NCBI GenBank assembly: GCA_030039695.1
Contig: JASHVB010000296.1
Span: 1 to 7,570 of the forward strand
Reading direction: 5' to 3'
Source of the DNA: Acetobacteraceae bacterium
GTDB lineage: Bacteria > Pseudomonadota > Alphaproteobacteria > Acetobacterales > Acetobacteraceae
DNA length: 7,570 nt
A model generated the notes under the pieces. The model was given only the letters and a program-made list of their open reading frames with translations, was not told where the DNA came from and made no database searches. Positions 1 through 5,124 of this stretch are shown here, one piece after another. Positions within the stretch are counted from its first letter, which is position 1; each line of letters starts with the position of its first letter. The position numbers and the translations under genes are program-made.

Positions 1-443
1 AAGAAGCTGTCGATGCATTCGGAATAGCCGGTGACCATGAAACCCCATTCGGGGTCGCGCGGGGCGACGTATTCCGGCTCAGACTCCAGCTTGATGCCAT
101 AGGCGGCGACGAGGCGCGACAAAACTTCCTTGTGTCGGCCTTCCTCGAACGCCATGTGCTCGACGGCCCGGCGCAGCAGGGGATGGGTGATGCGCTCGGC
201 GTAGCTGAGGATGCGCCGACGGGCGCGGCCTTCGGTCTGAACGGCGATGTCCCAGATCGGCAGGCTGATCAGGCGCTGGCGCGCCTCGCCGTCCAGAACC
301 GGCCAGTCGATGACCGCTGGCTTGTACGGATTGTAGGTCTCCAGGAGCATGCGGCAGAACGCTGACGGATCGTCGCGCGGGCCGCCCTCGTAGCGCCAGT
401 GGCGCGCGGCGTGGTCGGCTGCCTGAATGATCGAGTTGTCCAT
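1..443 (-). CDS. Ferritin-like diiron-domain protein, C-terminal part beyond the window
   Basis: The first 147 residues are visible; the gene runs off the left edge. The readable part is mostly helical and carries ferritin-like metal ligands: Glu71 in one helix (QTEGRARR), an ExxH pair at Glu101/His104 (FEEGRHKEV), and Glu142 near the edge (GYSEC), which could open the second half of the four-helix bundle. This E...ExxH...E order is known from ferritin-like diiron proteins (rubrerythrin-like, oxygenase-like and related). It does not identify the substrate. There is no signal peptide, so it is probably cytoplasmic. I chose the ATG at 443-441; an in-frame ATG at 470-468 would add nine residues, and neither has a strong ribosome binding site. 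It is divergent from the GNAT gene. It does not look like PaaA. Fold fairly sure, function unknown. Confidence 0.6.
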   Translation of the reverse strand, partial: MDNSIIQAADHAARHWRYEGGPRDDPSAFCRMLLETYNPYKPAVIDWPVLDGEARQRLISLPIWDIAVQTEGRARRRILSYAERITHPLLRRAVEHMAFEEGRHKEVLSRLVAAYGIKLESEPEYVAPRDPEWGFMVTGYSECIDSF

Positions 444-591
444 GTTTCGGCTCGTCGAATGCGGTACCATTTGTATGGAAGTCGTGCCGCGGCGAGACAA
501 GGCAATGATGCCGTGGTAGACGAACTATTATCCCGAGCCCAGAGGTCATTGTAACATCCGGTATCGGGGAGATCACCGGGCCGTCGGAAGC
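444..591. promoter_or_regulatory. Divergent intergenic region, ferritin-like gene / GNAT gene
   Basis: These 148 bases separate two divergent genes and should hold both promoters. The AT-rich core at 526-532 reads TATTATC. On plus it gives TATTAT and on minus GATAAT, each one base from the -10 consensus, so it could serve either gene. No convincing -35 box lies 16-18 bases away on either strand. A small hairpin GGCA-ATGA-TGCC lies at about 503-514. The assignment is a guess from base composition and gene orientation. Confidence 0.25.
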
Positions 592-1149
592 ATGGCGATT
601 GAATTCTCACTGACCAGCCCACGTCTGCGGCTGCGCCCGTGGCGCGACGCCGATCGGGCGCCATTCGCCGCGATGTCGGCGGATCCCGATGTCATGGCCT
701 ACCTGACGCCAATAAGGGGGCGCGAGATGTCGGATGCGTGGATCGACCGGCAGTGCGCGCATCAGGCGGCGCACGGCTTTTGCTTCTGGGCCACCGAGTT
801 GCGGGAGACGGGAGAGTTCGTCGGGTCCGTCGGACTGCTCCGTGTGGCCTATTCCGCACATTTCACCCCGGCGGTCGAAGTCGGATGGCGTCTCGTCAAA
901 CGGTTCTGGGGCCGGGGCTACGCGCCCGAGGCCGCCGCCGCCGCGTTGCGATATGGCTTCGCGAGCCTTGGCTTCGAGGAGATCGTGGCGATCACCACAC
1001 CAACCAATGCCAACTCGCAGCGGGTGATGGGCAAGCTCGGTATGACGCGAGATCCAGCCGACGATTTCGACCATCCGCTGGTGCCGGAAGGTGACCCGCT
1101 GCGGCGCCATGTGCTGTTTCGGCTAGGGCGCGACGCGTGGGTCGGCTGA
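592..1149 (+). CDS. GNAT family N-acetyltransferase (RimJ/RimL-like)
   Basis: The 185-residue protein is the normal length for the RimJ/RimL-type GNAT family, which transfers an acetyl group from acetyl-CoA to an amine (N-terminal alpha-amine, antibiotic or small molecule). It opens with the usual LTSPRLRLRPWRDAD segment. The acetyl-CoA pyrophosphate loop is at about 103-109 (KRFWGRG, an RxxGxG signature), followed by the helix PEAAAAALRYGF. The later PTNANSQRVMGKLGM (137-151) is the typical asparagine-containing strand and helix near the active site. No membrane or export signal is seen. The ATG at 592 has a GGAAG just upstream, close but usable. It is a single gene divergent from the ferritin-like gene and followed by a non-coding spacer. 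The substrate cannot be read from sequence. Confidence 0.85.
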   Translation: MAIEFSLTSPRLRLRPWRDADRAPFAAMSADPDVMAYLTPIRGREMSDAWIDRQCAHQAAHGFCFWATELRETGEFVGSVGLLRVAYSAHFTPAVEVGWRLVKRFWGRGYAPEAAAAALRYGFASLGFEEIVAITTPTNANSQRVMGKLGMTRDPADDFDHPLVPEGDPLRRHVLFRLGRDAWVG

Positions 1150-1365
1150 CGCAGAGCTGCCTCGTCGTCGCCCCCACCCGTCGTCGCCCCCAAAAGCCAG
1201 CGTAGGCGCCATGTCAGCAGGTGAGTGCCGAGGGCGCTGCCGTCCGCTTGCGGGAGGCGGAAGGGGCGCCGCCCATGACGGTTGGCGCTTCATTCCGACT
1301 TCCTTGCCTCCCCCGCCGCCCGATGAAATCATCCCGCGCGCGCAGGCAACGCAGGAGATCGCAGC
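1150..1365. other. Intergenic spacer, GNAT to dehydrogenase
   Basis: This 216-base spacer shows no convincing gene; short open frames here have no good start or family resemblance. It holds a 13-base direct repeat (CGTCGTCGCCCCC at 1163-1175 and 1179-1191), a REP-like hairpin at 1252-1312, and the Shine-Dalgarno of the next gene (AGGAGA at 1352-1357, about seven to eight bases before the ATG at 1366). No clear sigma-70 promoter was seen. Confidence 0.5.
1252..1312. repeat. REP-like intergenic hairpin
   Basis: The left arm GGGAGGC-GGAAG (1252-1263) pairs with CTTCC-TT-GCCTCCC (1299-1312). That is 12 base pairs with a two-base bulge and a 35-base loop, and the loop contains a smaller hairpin, GGGC-GCC-GCCC (1264-1274). 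The preceding CCGCTTGCGGGAGG resembles the C/G-rich palindromic intergenic repeats common in GC-rich proteobacteria. It shares the core CCTCCCCCG with the hairpin at 7123-7176. A family relationship is inferred from this core and from their similar intergenic setting. Confidence 0.4.
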
Positions 1366-2253
1366 ATGAAAGTCGGGTTCATTGGCGTCGGCAACATGGG
1401 CGGACCGATGTGCCGCAACATCATTCGCAACACCAACCATGAGGTCATCGTCTTTGATCTCAGTTCCGACGCAGTGAAGGCGTGCACCGAGCTTGGCGCC
1501 TCGGCCGGGGCCTCGGTCGCCGATGTCGCCTCGCGCTGCGACGTGGTCCTGACCTCGCTGCCAATGCCGAGCGTGGTGGAACAAGTCGCGCTTGGCTCAG
1601 ACGGCATCGCCGCGAACGCGAAGCCGGGCACGGTCTACATCGATCTCTCCACCAACGCGCCGGCTACTGCTCGCCGCTGCGCCGCAGGCATGCAGGTGAA
1701 GGGGCTCGCGATGCTCGAAGCCCCGGTCTCCGGTGGCACCGCGCGTGCCAAGGACGGCAGCATCGTCATCATGGTGGGCGGCGACACGGCGACGTTCGAA
1801 TCACAGCTCCCACTGCTGAAGTCATTCAGCGGCGAGGTGGTGCATGTGGGCAGCATCGGCATGGGTTCGACCGCGAAACTGATCAACAACATGCTCGCCT
1901 TCTGCAACTCCGCTGCGGCGGCCGAGGCGCTGATGATCGGCAAGTGCGCCGGCATTGATCTGCACAAGCTCGATCAGGTGATCCGCAATGCGTCGGGCAT
2001 GTCGAGCGGTTACGCCAACATGGCGACCAAGGCGTTCAAGGGCGGGTTCGAGGCGACCTTCGCGCTCGATCTCGCGCACAAGGACCTGCGGCTCGCGCTG
2101 GAAATGGCGGACGAGCTTGGCGTACCCGGTATGATTGCGCCGCAGGTCATGAACCTGATGCGCATGGCGCGGGGCATGGGCCTGGGCGGGGCCGATTCGA
2201 CCGCCGTGATCCGGGTGTACGAGACGGCGCTGAACATGGAAGTGCGCGCCTGA
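1366..2253 (+). CDS. NAD(P)-dependent beta-hydroxyacid dehydrogenase (3-hydroxyisobutyrate dehydrogenase family)
   Basis: At 295 residues this is full length for the family, whose members oxidise 3-hydroxyisobutyrate, tartronate semialdehyde or related beta-hydroxyacids (or reduce the semialdehydes) with NAD(P). The N-terminal Rossmann fold begins GFIGVGNMG (4-12). Asp31 at the end of the second strand (VIVFD) favours NAD over NADP, by family knowledge. The substrate motif is EAPVSGG (118-124), with Ser122 expected to bind the carboxylate. The catalytic lysine is Lys171 in GSTAKLINNM. The C-terminal FALDLAHKDLRLALE (232-246) is the conserved DLxxKDxxLA helix, and GIDLHKLDQVI is a usual linker helix. 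The start is supported by AGGAGA upstream. With no valine-degradation neighbour such as mmsA, the exact substrate is open. Confidence 0.85.
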   Translation: MKVGFIGVGNMGGPMCRNIIRNTNHEVIVFDLSSDAVKACTELGASAGASVADVASRCDVVLTSLPMPSVVEQVALGSDGIAANAKPGTVYIDLSTNAPATARRCAAGMQVKGLAMLEAPVSGGTARAKDGSIVIMVGGDTATFESQLPLLKSFSGEVVHVGSIGMGSTAKLINNMLAFCNSAAAAEALMIGKCAGIDLHKLDQVIRNASGMSSGYANMATKAFKGGFEATFALDLAHKDLRLALEMADELGVPGMIAPQVMNLMRMARGMGLGGADSTAVIRVYETALNMEVRA

Positions 2254-2404
2254 TCGCGTGTTTGTGACGCGCCCACATCCGGGTCAAGGCGGAGCCGCAA
2301 TAAACACCGCGCGAGTGTCCTTGCCGGCACTTAAGGCGCGTTCCGCACTTGTGTCATGCTCAAGCGCCGCGCCGGGCCGGGGAAACGCTGAAGGACGCAA
2401 CGGA
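2254..2404. other. Spacer upstream of receiver gene
   Basis: This 151-base spacer lies between two plus-strand genes. An in-frame GTG at 2258 could extend the receiver protein by 49 residues, but the added sequence is compositionally random and ignores the good Shine-Dalgarno AAGGA at 2391-2395, nine bases before the ATG at 2405. No promoter or terminator with a T-run was recognised. Confidence 0.4.
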
Positions 2405-2791
2405 ATGGAGGGCCAGGAGCGCGGGAGCCGACGGCTGCGTGTCCTCGTGGTGGAGGATGATCCGCTGGTCTCGGATGTCGTGGTGGCGGCGCTCGAAGAC
2501 GATTACGAGACCTATGTCGTCGGCAGCTCGGGTGCCGCGGTCGAAAGCCTGCGTCACGGCGGCGTCGATCTGGTCTGGCTCGATTGCACCCTGCTGGACG
2601 GGATTGACGCCAAGTTCATTCCCGAGACCAACCGTACTGGCACCCCACTTGTGCGGATGTCGGGGGATCCGCAGCGCATGGACGGCGTGCCTGCCACGGC
2701 GCGGGCCTGCATCCTCAAGCCCTTCTCGCTCGCCAGATTGCTCACCGCGGTGCAGCAGGCGATCGACGGAGAGGCGCCGACGGGCGCCTAA
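2405..2791 (+). CDS. Single-domain response regulator (CheY-like receiver)
   Basis: The 128-residue protein is one receiver domain and nothing else. The acidic pocket is Glu17-Asp18-Asp19 (VVEDDP), the phosphoacceptor is Asp60 (VWLDCTLLDG), the switch Ser is Ser86 (VRMSGD), and the conserved Lys105 precedes Pro106 (ILKPFS). All residues needed for phosphorylation are present. Such stand-alone receivers relay phosphate or dock on a partner protein; they have no DNA-binding output. No histidine kinase or phosphotransferase is nearby, so it is an orphan. The segment after Asp60 lacks the usual LPxxxG and has a shorter alpha-3 region than classic CheY, as often seen in alphaproteobacterial receivers. 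The start at 2405 is supported by AAGGA upstream. Confidence 0.82.
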   Translation: MEGQERGSRRLRVLVVEDDPLVSDVVVAALEDDYETYVVGSSGAAVESLRHGGVDLVWLDCTLLDGIDAKFIPETNRTGTPLVRMSGDPQRMDGVPATARACILKPFSLARLLTAVQQAIDGEAPTGA

Positions 2792-3018
2792 GCCGCAAGC
2801 GGCGAAGCGACGGCGGGCCGCACGAAAGTGCGTCATGACGGTGGCGCCTCACGCCTGTTGCCGGGGGTGTCCGGATCCTCGGACACGCAACTTTGGTTTG
2901 ATTGTCGCGTTTCCGAATTCGCGGTTTTGCCACAAGGGGGCAAGAATATATGCCCGCGGCAACTCGGGTTTTCCGCGCAACCGGGGCGGCGATCCTGCTG
3001 CGACCGGCCGCATCGTGC
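2792..3018. other. Intergenic spacer with small hairpins
   Basis: This 227-base spacer follows the receiver gene (plus) and the Ner-like gene (minus), so both transcripts converge into it. It holds GCCGC-AA-GCGGC (2792-2803), CGCAC-GAAA-GTGCG (2819-2832, a GNRA-type tetraloop), GTGTCCG-GATCCT-CGGACAC (2867-2886), and TTGCC/GGCAA at 2927-2943. The stretch 2887-2960 is more AT-rich than its surroundings. No gene, tRNA or classic terminator with a T-run was recognised. Confidence 0.4.
2867..2886. terminator. Possible bidirectional transcription-stop hairpin
   Basis: A perfect 7-base-pair inverted repeat, GTGTCCG and CGGACAC, encloses a six-base loop. It lies 76 bases past the receiver stop and 132 bases past the Ner-like stop, between converging genes. 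The plus strand continues GCAACTTTGGTTTG, which has only short T clusters, so it is at best an imperfect intrinsic terminator. Confidence 0.3.
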
Positions 3019-3285
3019 TCACGGCTCGCCCTCACCAAGTCGTTGCGACTCCCTGGCGTAGCGGCTTGGCCAGATCTGCGCCGGCGACAGCCCCAACGCC
3101 TCGGCAATGATCGCTTCCAGCGCCGGCCAGTGGCGTTTCAGTGCCTTGCCGGCCGCCGTCGGATGATAGCCGTTTGCGACCGAGAGGCCGGCCAGACTTT
3201 TGCCGCGCTTTTTCAGTGCTGCCAGCACGTCAGCGGGATGCCAGTCCGAATGTCCGTGCGGATGTGCACTCTCGAATTCGTTCAT
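3019..3285 (-). CDS. Ner/Nlp/SfsB-type DNA-binding regulator
   Basis: This 88-residue protein matches the Ner family, whose members include the early-gene repressor of phage Mu and the chromosomal SfsB/Nlp regulators. Diagnostic segments are DWHPADVLAALKKRG (14-28), the helix-turn-helix region around 29-51 (KSLAGLSVANGY then AGKALKR), HWPALEAIIAEALG (52-65) and IWPSRY (71-76). E. coli SfsB, from memory, has the same DWHPADI and WPSRY blocks. It binds DNA as a small one-domain regulator with no sensor. The start is the ATG at 3285-3283; upstream there is only a weak purine patch (GCGGACA). It is divergent from the S24 repressor gene across a 122-base gap containing two dyads, as in the ner/c switch of Mu-like phages. 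No phage genes flank it. Confidence 0.85.
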   Translation of the reverse strand: MNEFESAHPHGHSDWHPADVLAALKKRGKSLAGLSVANGYHPTAAGKALKRHWPALEAIIAEALGLSPAQIWPSRYARESQRLGEGEP

Positions 3286-3297
3286 TGTCCGCTGCTA

Positions 3298-3313
3298 ATT
3301 CCCTTTAGAGAAT
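3298..3313. promoter_or_regulatory. Operator-like dyad next to the Ner-like gene
   Basis: A 16-base dyad reads ATTC-C-CT-TT-AG-A-GAAT. Fourteen of 16 positions are symmetric, with half-site ATTCNCT. It ends 13 bases upstream of the Ner-like start codon, overlapping where its transcript should begin. This is a natural place for repression by either divergent regulator; which one binds is unknown. Confidence 0.4.
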
Positions 3314-3329
3314 CACCCTCGAACCGATT

Positions 3330-3346
3330 GTTGCCACCACGGTAAC
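3330..3346. promoter_or_regulatory. Second operator-like dyad in the regulator gap
   Basis: A 17-base imperfect dyad, GTTGCC-ACCAC-GGTAAC, has five of its six outer pairs complementary. It sits 62 bases before the ATG chosen for the S24 gene and overlaps a TTGCCA (3331-3336) that could act as its -35 box. No good -10 box follows. The half-site differs from the 3298-3313 dyad, so the two may bind different proteins. Confidence 0.3.
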
Positions 3347-3407
3347 GCCGCAAATCGCGCGCGTTCCACGCTGAAAAGTGTCGGGAGTGAGGACAGGTCC
3401 ACAACGA

Positions 3408-4160
3408 ATGTCACGTGTGCGGGATGCAGAGCGGAAGAGTCATACGAGCGTGAACGCTCAGGGCGCGGAGCGAGCAGCGTTTACTGCTCGATTGCGTACG
3501 ATCCTGCGCCACTGGCCCAGCGCCGACCGGCTCGCGCGTGCCATGGGTGTGTCGCCCTCAGCATTTCGCAAGTGGCTGCGCGGCGAGGCGGAGCCAAGTC
3601 GCGAACGGCTGATTGCTCTGGCCGATGCCGCGAAGGTGAGCGTTGGCTGGCTCGCAATGGGCGAGGGGCCTGAACCGGTGTTCGAATCCGCGGAGGGAGC
3701 TGTGGCCCGCGGCCGCGTCGTTCCCGATGGCGGTATCGATGCCGCGCGTTTTCTGGTGTTGCCGAAATGGTCGGAGGCAGCGGCGGCAGGGGCAGTCACG
3801 CCAGCGCCACCTCGCGGAAGCGAGTACATCGCATTCCGCCACGACTGGATACGCTCGGAATTTGGCCTGGAACCCAGCGACCTGACGCTAGAGATCGCAG
3901 TCGGCGAGTCGATGACGCCCACGATTTACAGCGGCGATCTGCTGCTGGTCGACACCACCGACCGTGCATTCAGCAACTTCGGCATTTACGTCATGGAGAT
4001 TCTCGGCGAGCGGCTGGTCAAACGCGTGCAGCGCAAACTGGACGGCAGTCTGGTGCTGATCAGCGACAATGCGACCTATGAACCCGACCAGGTTCCTCCA
4101 GGACAGGTGAAGGACGTGGAGGTCGTTGGCCGTGTAGTGTGGGCCGGTGGGGTAATATAA
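3408..4160 (+). CDS. HTH-S24 transcriptional repressor (LexA/CI-type, Mu-like phage repressor family)
   Basis: With the ATG at 3408 this is a 250-residue two-domain repressor. The N-terminal helix-turn-helix spans about 38-60 (SADRLARAMGVSPSAFRKW). The C-terminal S24/LexA-like domain has the Ser-Lys dyad: Ser168 in VGESMTP and Lys205 in ERLVKRVQ. A candidate self-cleavage bond, Ala127-Gly128 (AAAAGAV), lies about 40 residues before Ser168, similar to LexA and lambda CI. It may therefore be inactivated by RecA after DNA damage; this is inference. Starts at GTG 3378 and GTG 3450 are also in frame; I prefer 3408 because GAGGACAGG lies about ten bases upstream. It faces the Ner-like gene, giving the c/ner layout of transposable phages. 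No transposase or phage structural gene is present. Confidence 0.85.
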   Translation: MSRVRDAERKSHTSVNAQGAERAAFTARLRTILRHWPSADRLARAMGVSPSAFRKWLRGEAEPSRERLIALADAAKVSVGWLAMGEGPEPVFESAEGAVARGRVVPDGGIDAARFLVLPKWSEAAAAGAVTPAPPRGSEYIAFRHDWIRSEFGLEPSDLTLEIAVGESMTPTIYSGDLLLVDTTDRAFSNFGIYVMEILGERLVKRVQRKLDGSLVLISDNATYEPDQVPPGQVKDVEVVGRVVWAGGVI

Positions 4161-4398
4161 CATACCGGACCGATCCAGTTGACAGACCGAGCCTGCACAT
4201 TCCGAACGGATATGAAACGAATAGACTGCCAGACGCGACGCTGAACGGGTTCCGGAACTGCTTTTCCTGTAAGGCGGCTGCCCGTCTGGTTCGAGCGTGC
4301 GCGTTGGCCGGATGGCCCGGAATGCGCGCGTTGCCGCCGCGCCGGCGATGTTTTGTGGCATTTTGACCGTGCCGCTATTGGCGGGGCAGGATGCCGCC
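4161..4398. other. Spacer between S24 repressor and glutathione transferase
   Basis: This 238-base spacer has no convincing gene. It contains a consensus -35 hexamer TTGACA at 4179-4184, but no matching -10 box at 16-18 bases. An inverted repeat CCAGACG (4229-4235) / CGTCTGG (4283-4289) has a 47-base loop, and a loopless palindrome GTTCCGGAAC (4249-4258) is followed by TGCTTTT. The frame of the transferase stays open upstream to an ATG at 4297, but that extension has no family resemblance. Confidence 0.35.
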
Positions 4399-5085
4399 AT
4401 GAGCATCATCATGCATGATCTGGCCGGCGCGGATCCCGCACTGCGTTTCAGCCCCTACTGCTGGCGCATCCGCTTCGCGCTGGCGTACAAGGGCCTGCCG
4501 GTGGAAACGATCGCCTGGCGCTTCACCGACAAGGCTGCGATTGCATTCTCCGGGCAGAAGCGTGTGCCCGTGATCCGTGATGGCGACGCGGTCGTGTCGG
4601 ACAGTTGGACGATCGCCGAGCACCTCGATAGGCGCTATGAAACGCCAACATTGTTCGGCGGCGCCGGCGGGCAGGCGCATGCGCGCTTCGTCAATGCATG
4701 GGCAGATAGCGTCATGCTCGGCGGCATTGCACGGCTGATCGTGCGCGACATCCTCGATGTCGTCGATGCGAGTGACCGCGAGTATTTCCGCGACAGCCGC
4801 GAGGCGCGGTTTGGTATGCCGCTGGAGGACGTCCAGGCGGGGCGCGCCACGAACGTCACGGCATTCCGTGAGACTTTGCAGCCCTTGCGCATCGTGTTGC
4901 GCCAGCAAGACTGGTTCGGCGGCTCGGCACCCAGTTATGCAGATTTCATCATAGCAGGCACGCTGATGTGGCCACGCTGTTGCAGTCAGTTTGCTGTTTT
5001 AGCGGATGATGACCCGCTAAACGCGTGGTTCGAGCGGATCCTGGACCTGTTTGGCGGACTGGGTCGCGCCGCCCGCAGACCGTAG
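4399..5085 (+). CDS. Glutathione S-transferase family protein, LigE-like (FuA class)
   Basis: The 228-residue protein has a thioredoxin-fold N-terminal half and an all-helical C-terminal half. FSPYCWRIRFALAYKG (17-32) carries the SPYxWR active-site segment, RVPVI (55-59) has the cis-Pro57 that positions glutathione, and SDSWTIAEHLD (67-77) binds its gamma-glutamyl part. In the helical half, REYFRDSREARF, LEDVQAGR (142-149) and QQDWFGGSAPSYADF (169-183) match the pattern I recall for LigE/LigP of Sphingobium, the glutathione-dependent beta-aryl ether-cleaving enzymes of lignin fragments. Most relatives are not proven etherases, so the substrate is open. The start is the ATG at 4399 with GGGGCAGGA about seven bases upstream; ATG 4411 is an alternative. 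Cytoplasmic, apparently a single-gene unit, ending in a strong hairpin. Confidence 0.82.
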   Translation: MSIIMHDLAGADPALRFSPYCWRIRFALAYKGLPVETIAWRFTDKAAIAFSGQKRVPVIRDGDAVVSDSWTIAEHLDRRYETPTLFGGAGGQAHARFVNAWADSVMLGGIARLIVRDILDVVDASDREYFRDSREARFGMPLEDVQAGRATNVTAFRETLQPLRIVLRQQDWFGGSAPSYADFIIAGTLMWPRCCSQFAVLADDDPLNAWFERILDLFGGLGRAARRP

Positions 5086-5087
5086 CA

Positions 5088-5113
5088 GGGAGGCCGGCCG
5101 AAGCCGGCCCCTC
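5088..5113. terminator. Hairpin between convergent genes
   Basis: The perfect stem GGCCGGC (5092-5098) / GCCGGCC (5103-5109) has a CGAA loop on plus, which reads as a C(UUCG)G tetraloop on minus, an unusually stable form. Three more outer pairs extend it (5088-5090 with 5111-5113, one of them a G-T wobble). It starts three bases after the transferase stop and ends 11 bases before the stop of the convergent small gene, so it probably ends both transcripts. Neither strand has a T-run, so it may act as a 3'-end-protecting or Rho-assisted hairpin. Confidence 0.55.
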
Positions 5114-5124
5114 GTCGCTGCGTG

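Noticed and set aside
79..664. Long open frames overlapping the ferritin-like gene on minus
   Set aside because: They are Arg/Pro-rich translations typical of GC-rich shadow frames, and the ferritin-like frame explains the region.
2258..2404. GTG start extending the receiver protein by 49 residues
   Set aside because: The extension has no domain, and AAGGA nine bases before ATG 2405 supports the shorter protein.
2831..2840. 10-base palindrome CGTCATGACG
   Set aside because: This length is expected several times by chance in 7.5 kb; no second copy or context supports it.
2349..3110. 253-codon open frame on plus across the receiver gene and its spacer
   Set aside because: It overlaps the clear receiver domain in another frame and has Trp/Arg/Ser-rich composition without family resemblance.
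2902..3345. Plus-strand open frame covering the Ner-like gene
   Set aside because: The minus-strand frame has clear Ner family motifs; the plus frame is its shadow.
4228..4300. tRNA-like pieces: a 7-base acceptor-like pairing (GCCAGAC/GTCTGGT) and a GGTTCGAGC resembling a T-loop
   Set aside because: The paired span is only about 63 bases, the bases flanking TTCGAGC do not pair as a T-stem, and no D-arm or anticodon arm forms.
4297..4398. Upstream ATG giving a 34-residue N-terminal extension of the transferase
   Set aside because: GSTs of this class start just before the first strand, and the ATG at 4399 has a suitable Shine-Dalgarno; the extension is not a clear signal peptide.
4408..4419. 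Perfect 12-base palindrome ATCATGCATGAT at the start of the transferase gene
   Set aside because: One or two such palindromes are expected by chance in this length, and it lies inside coding sequence.
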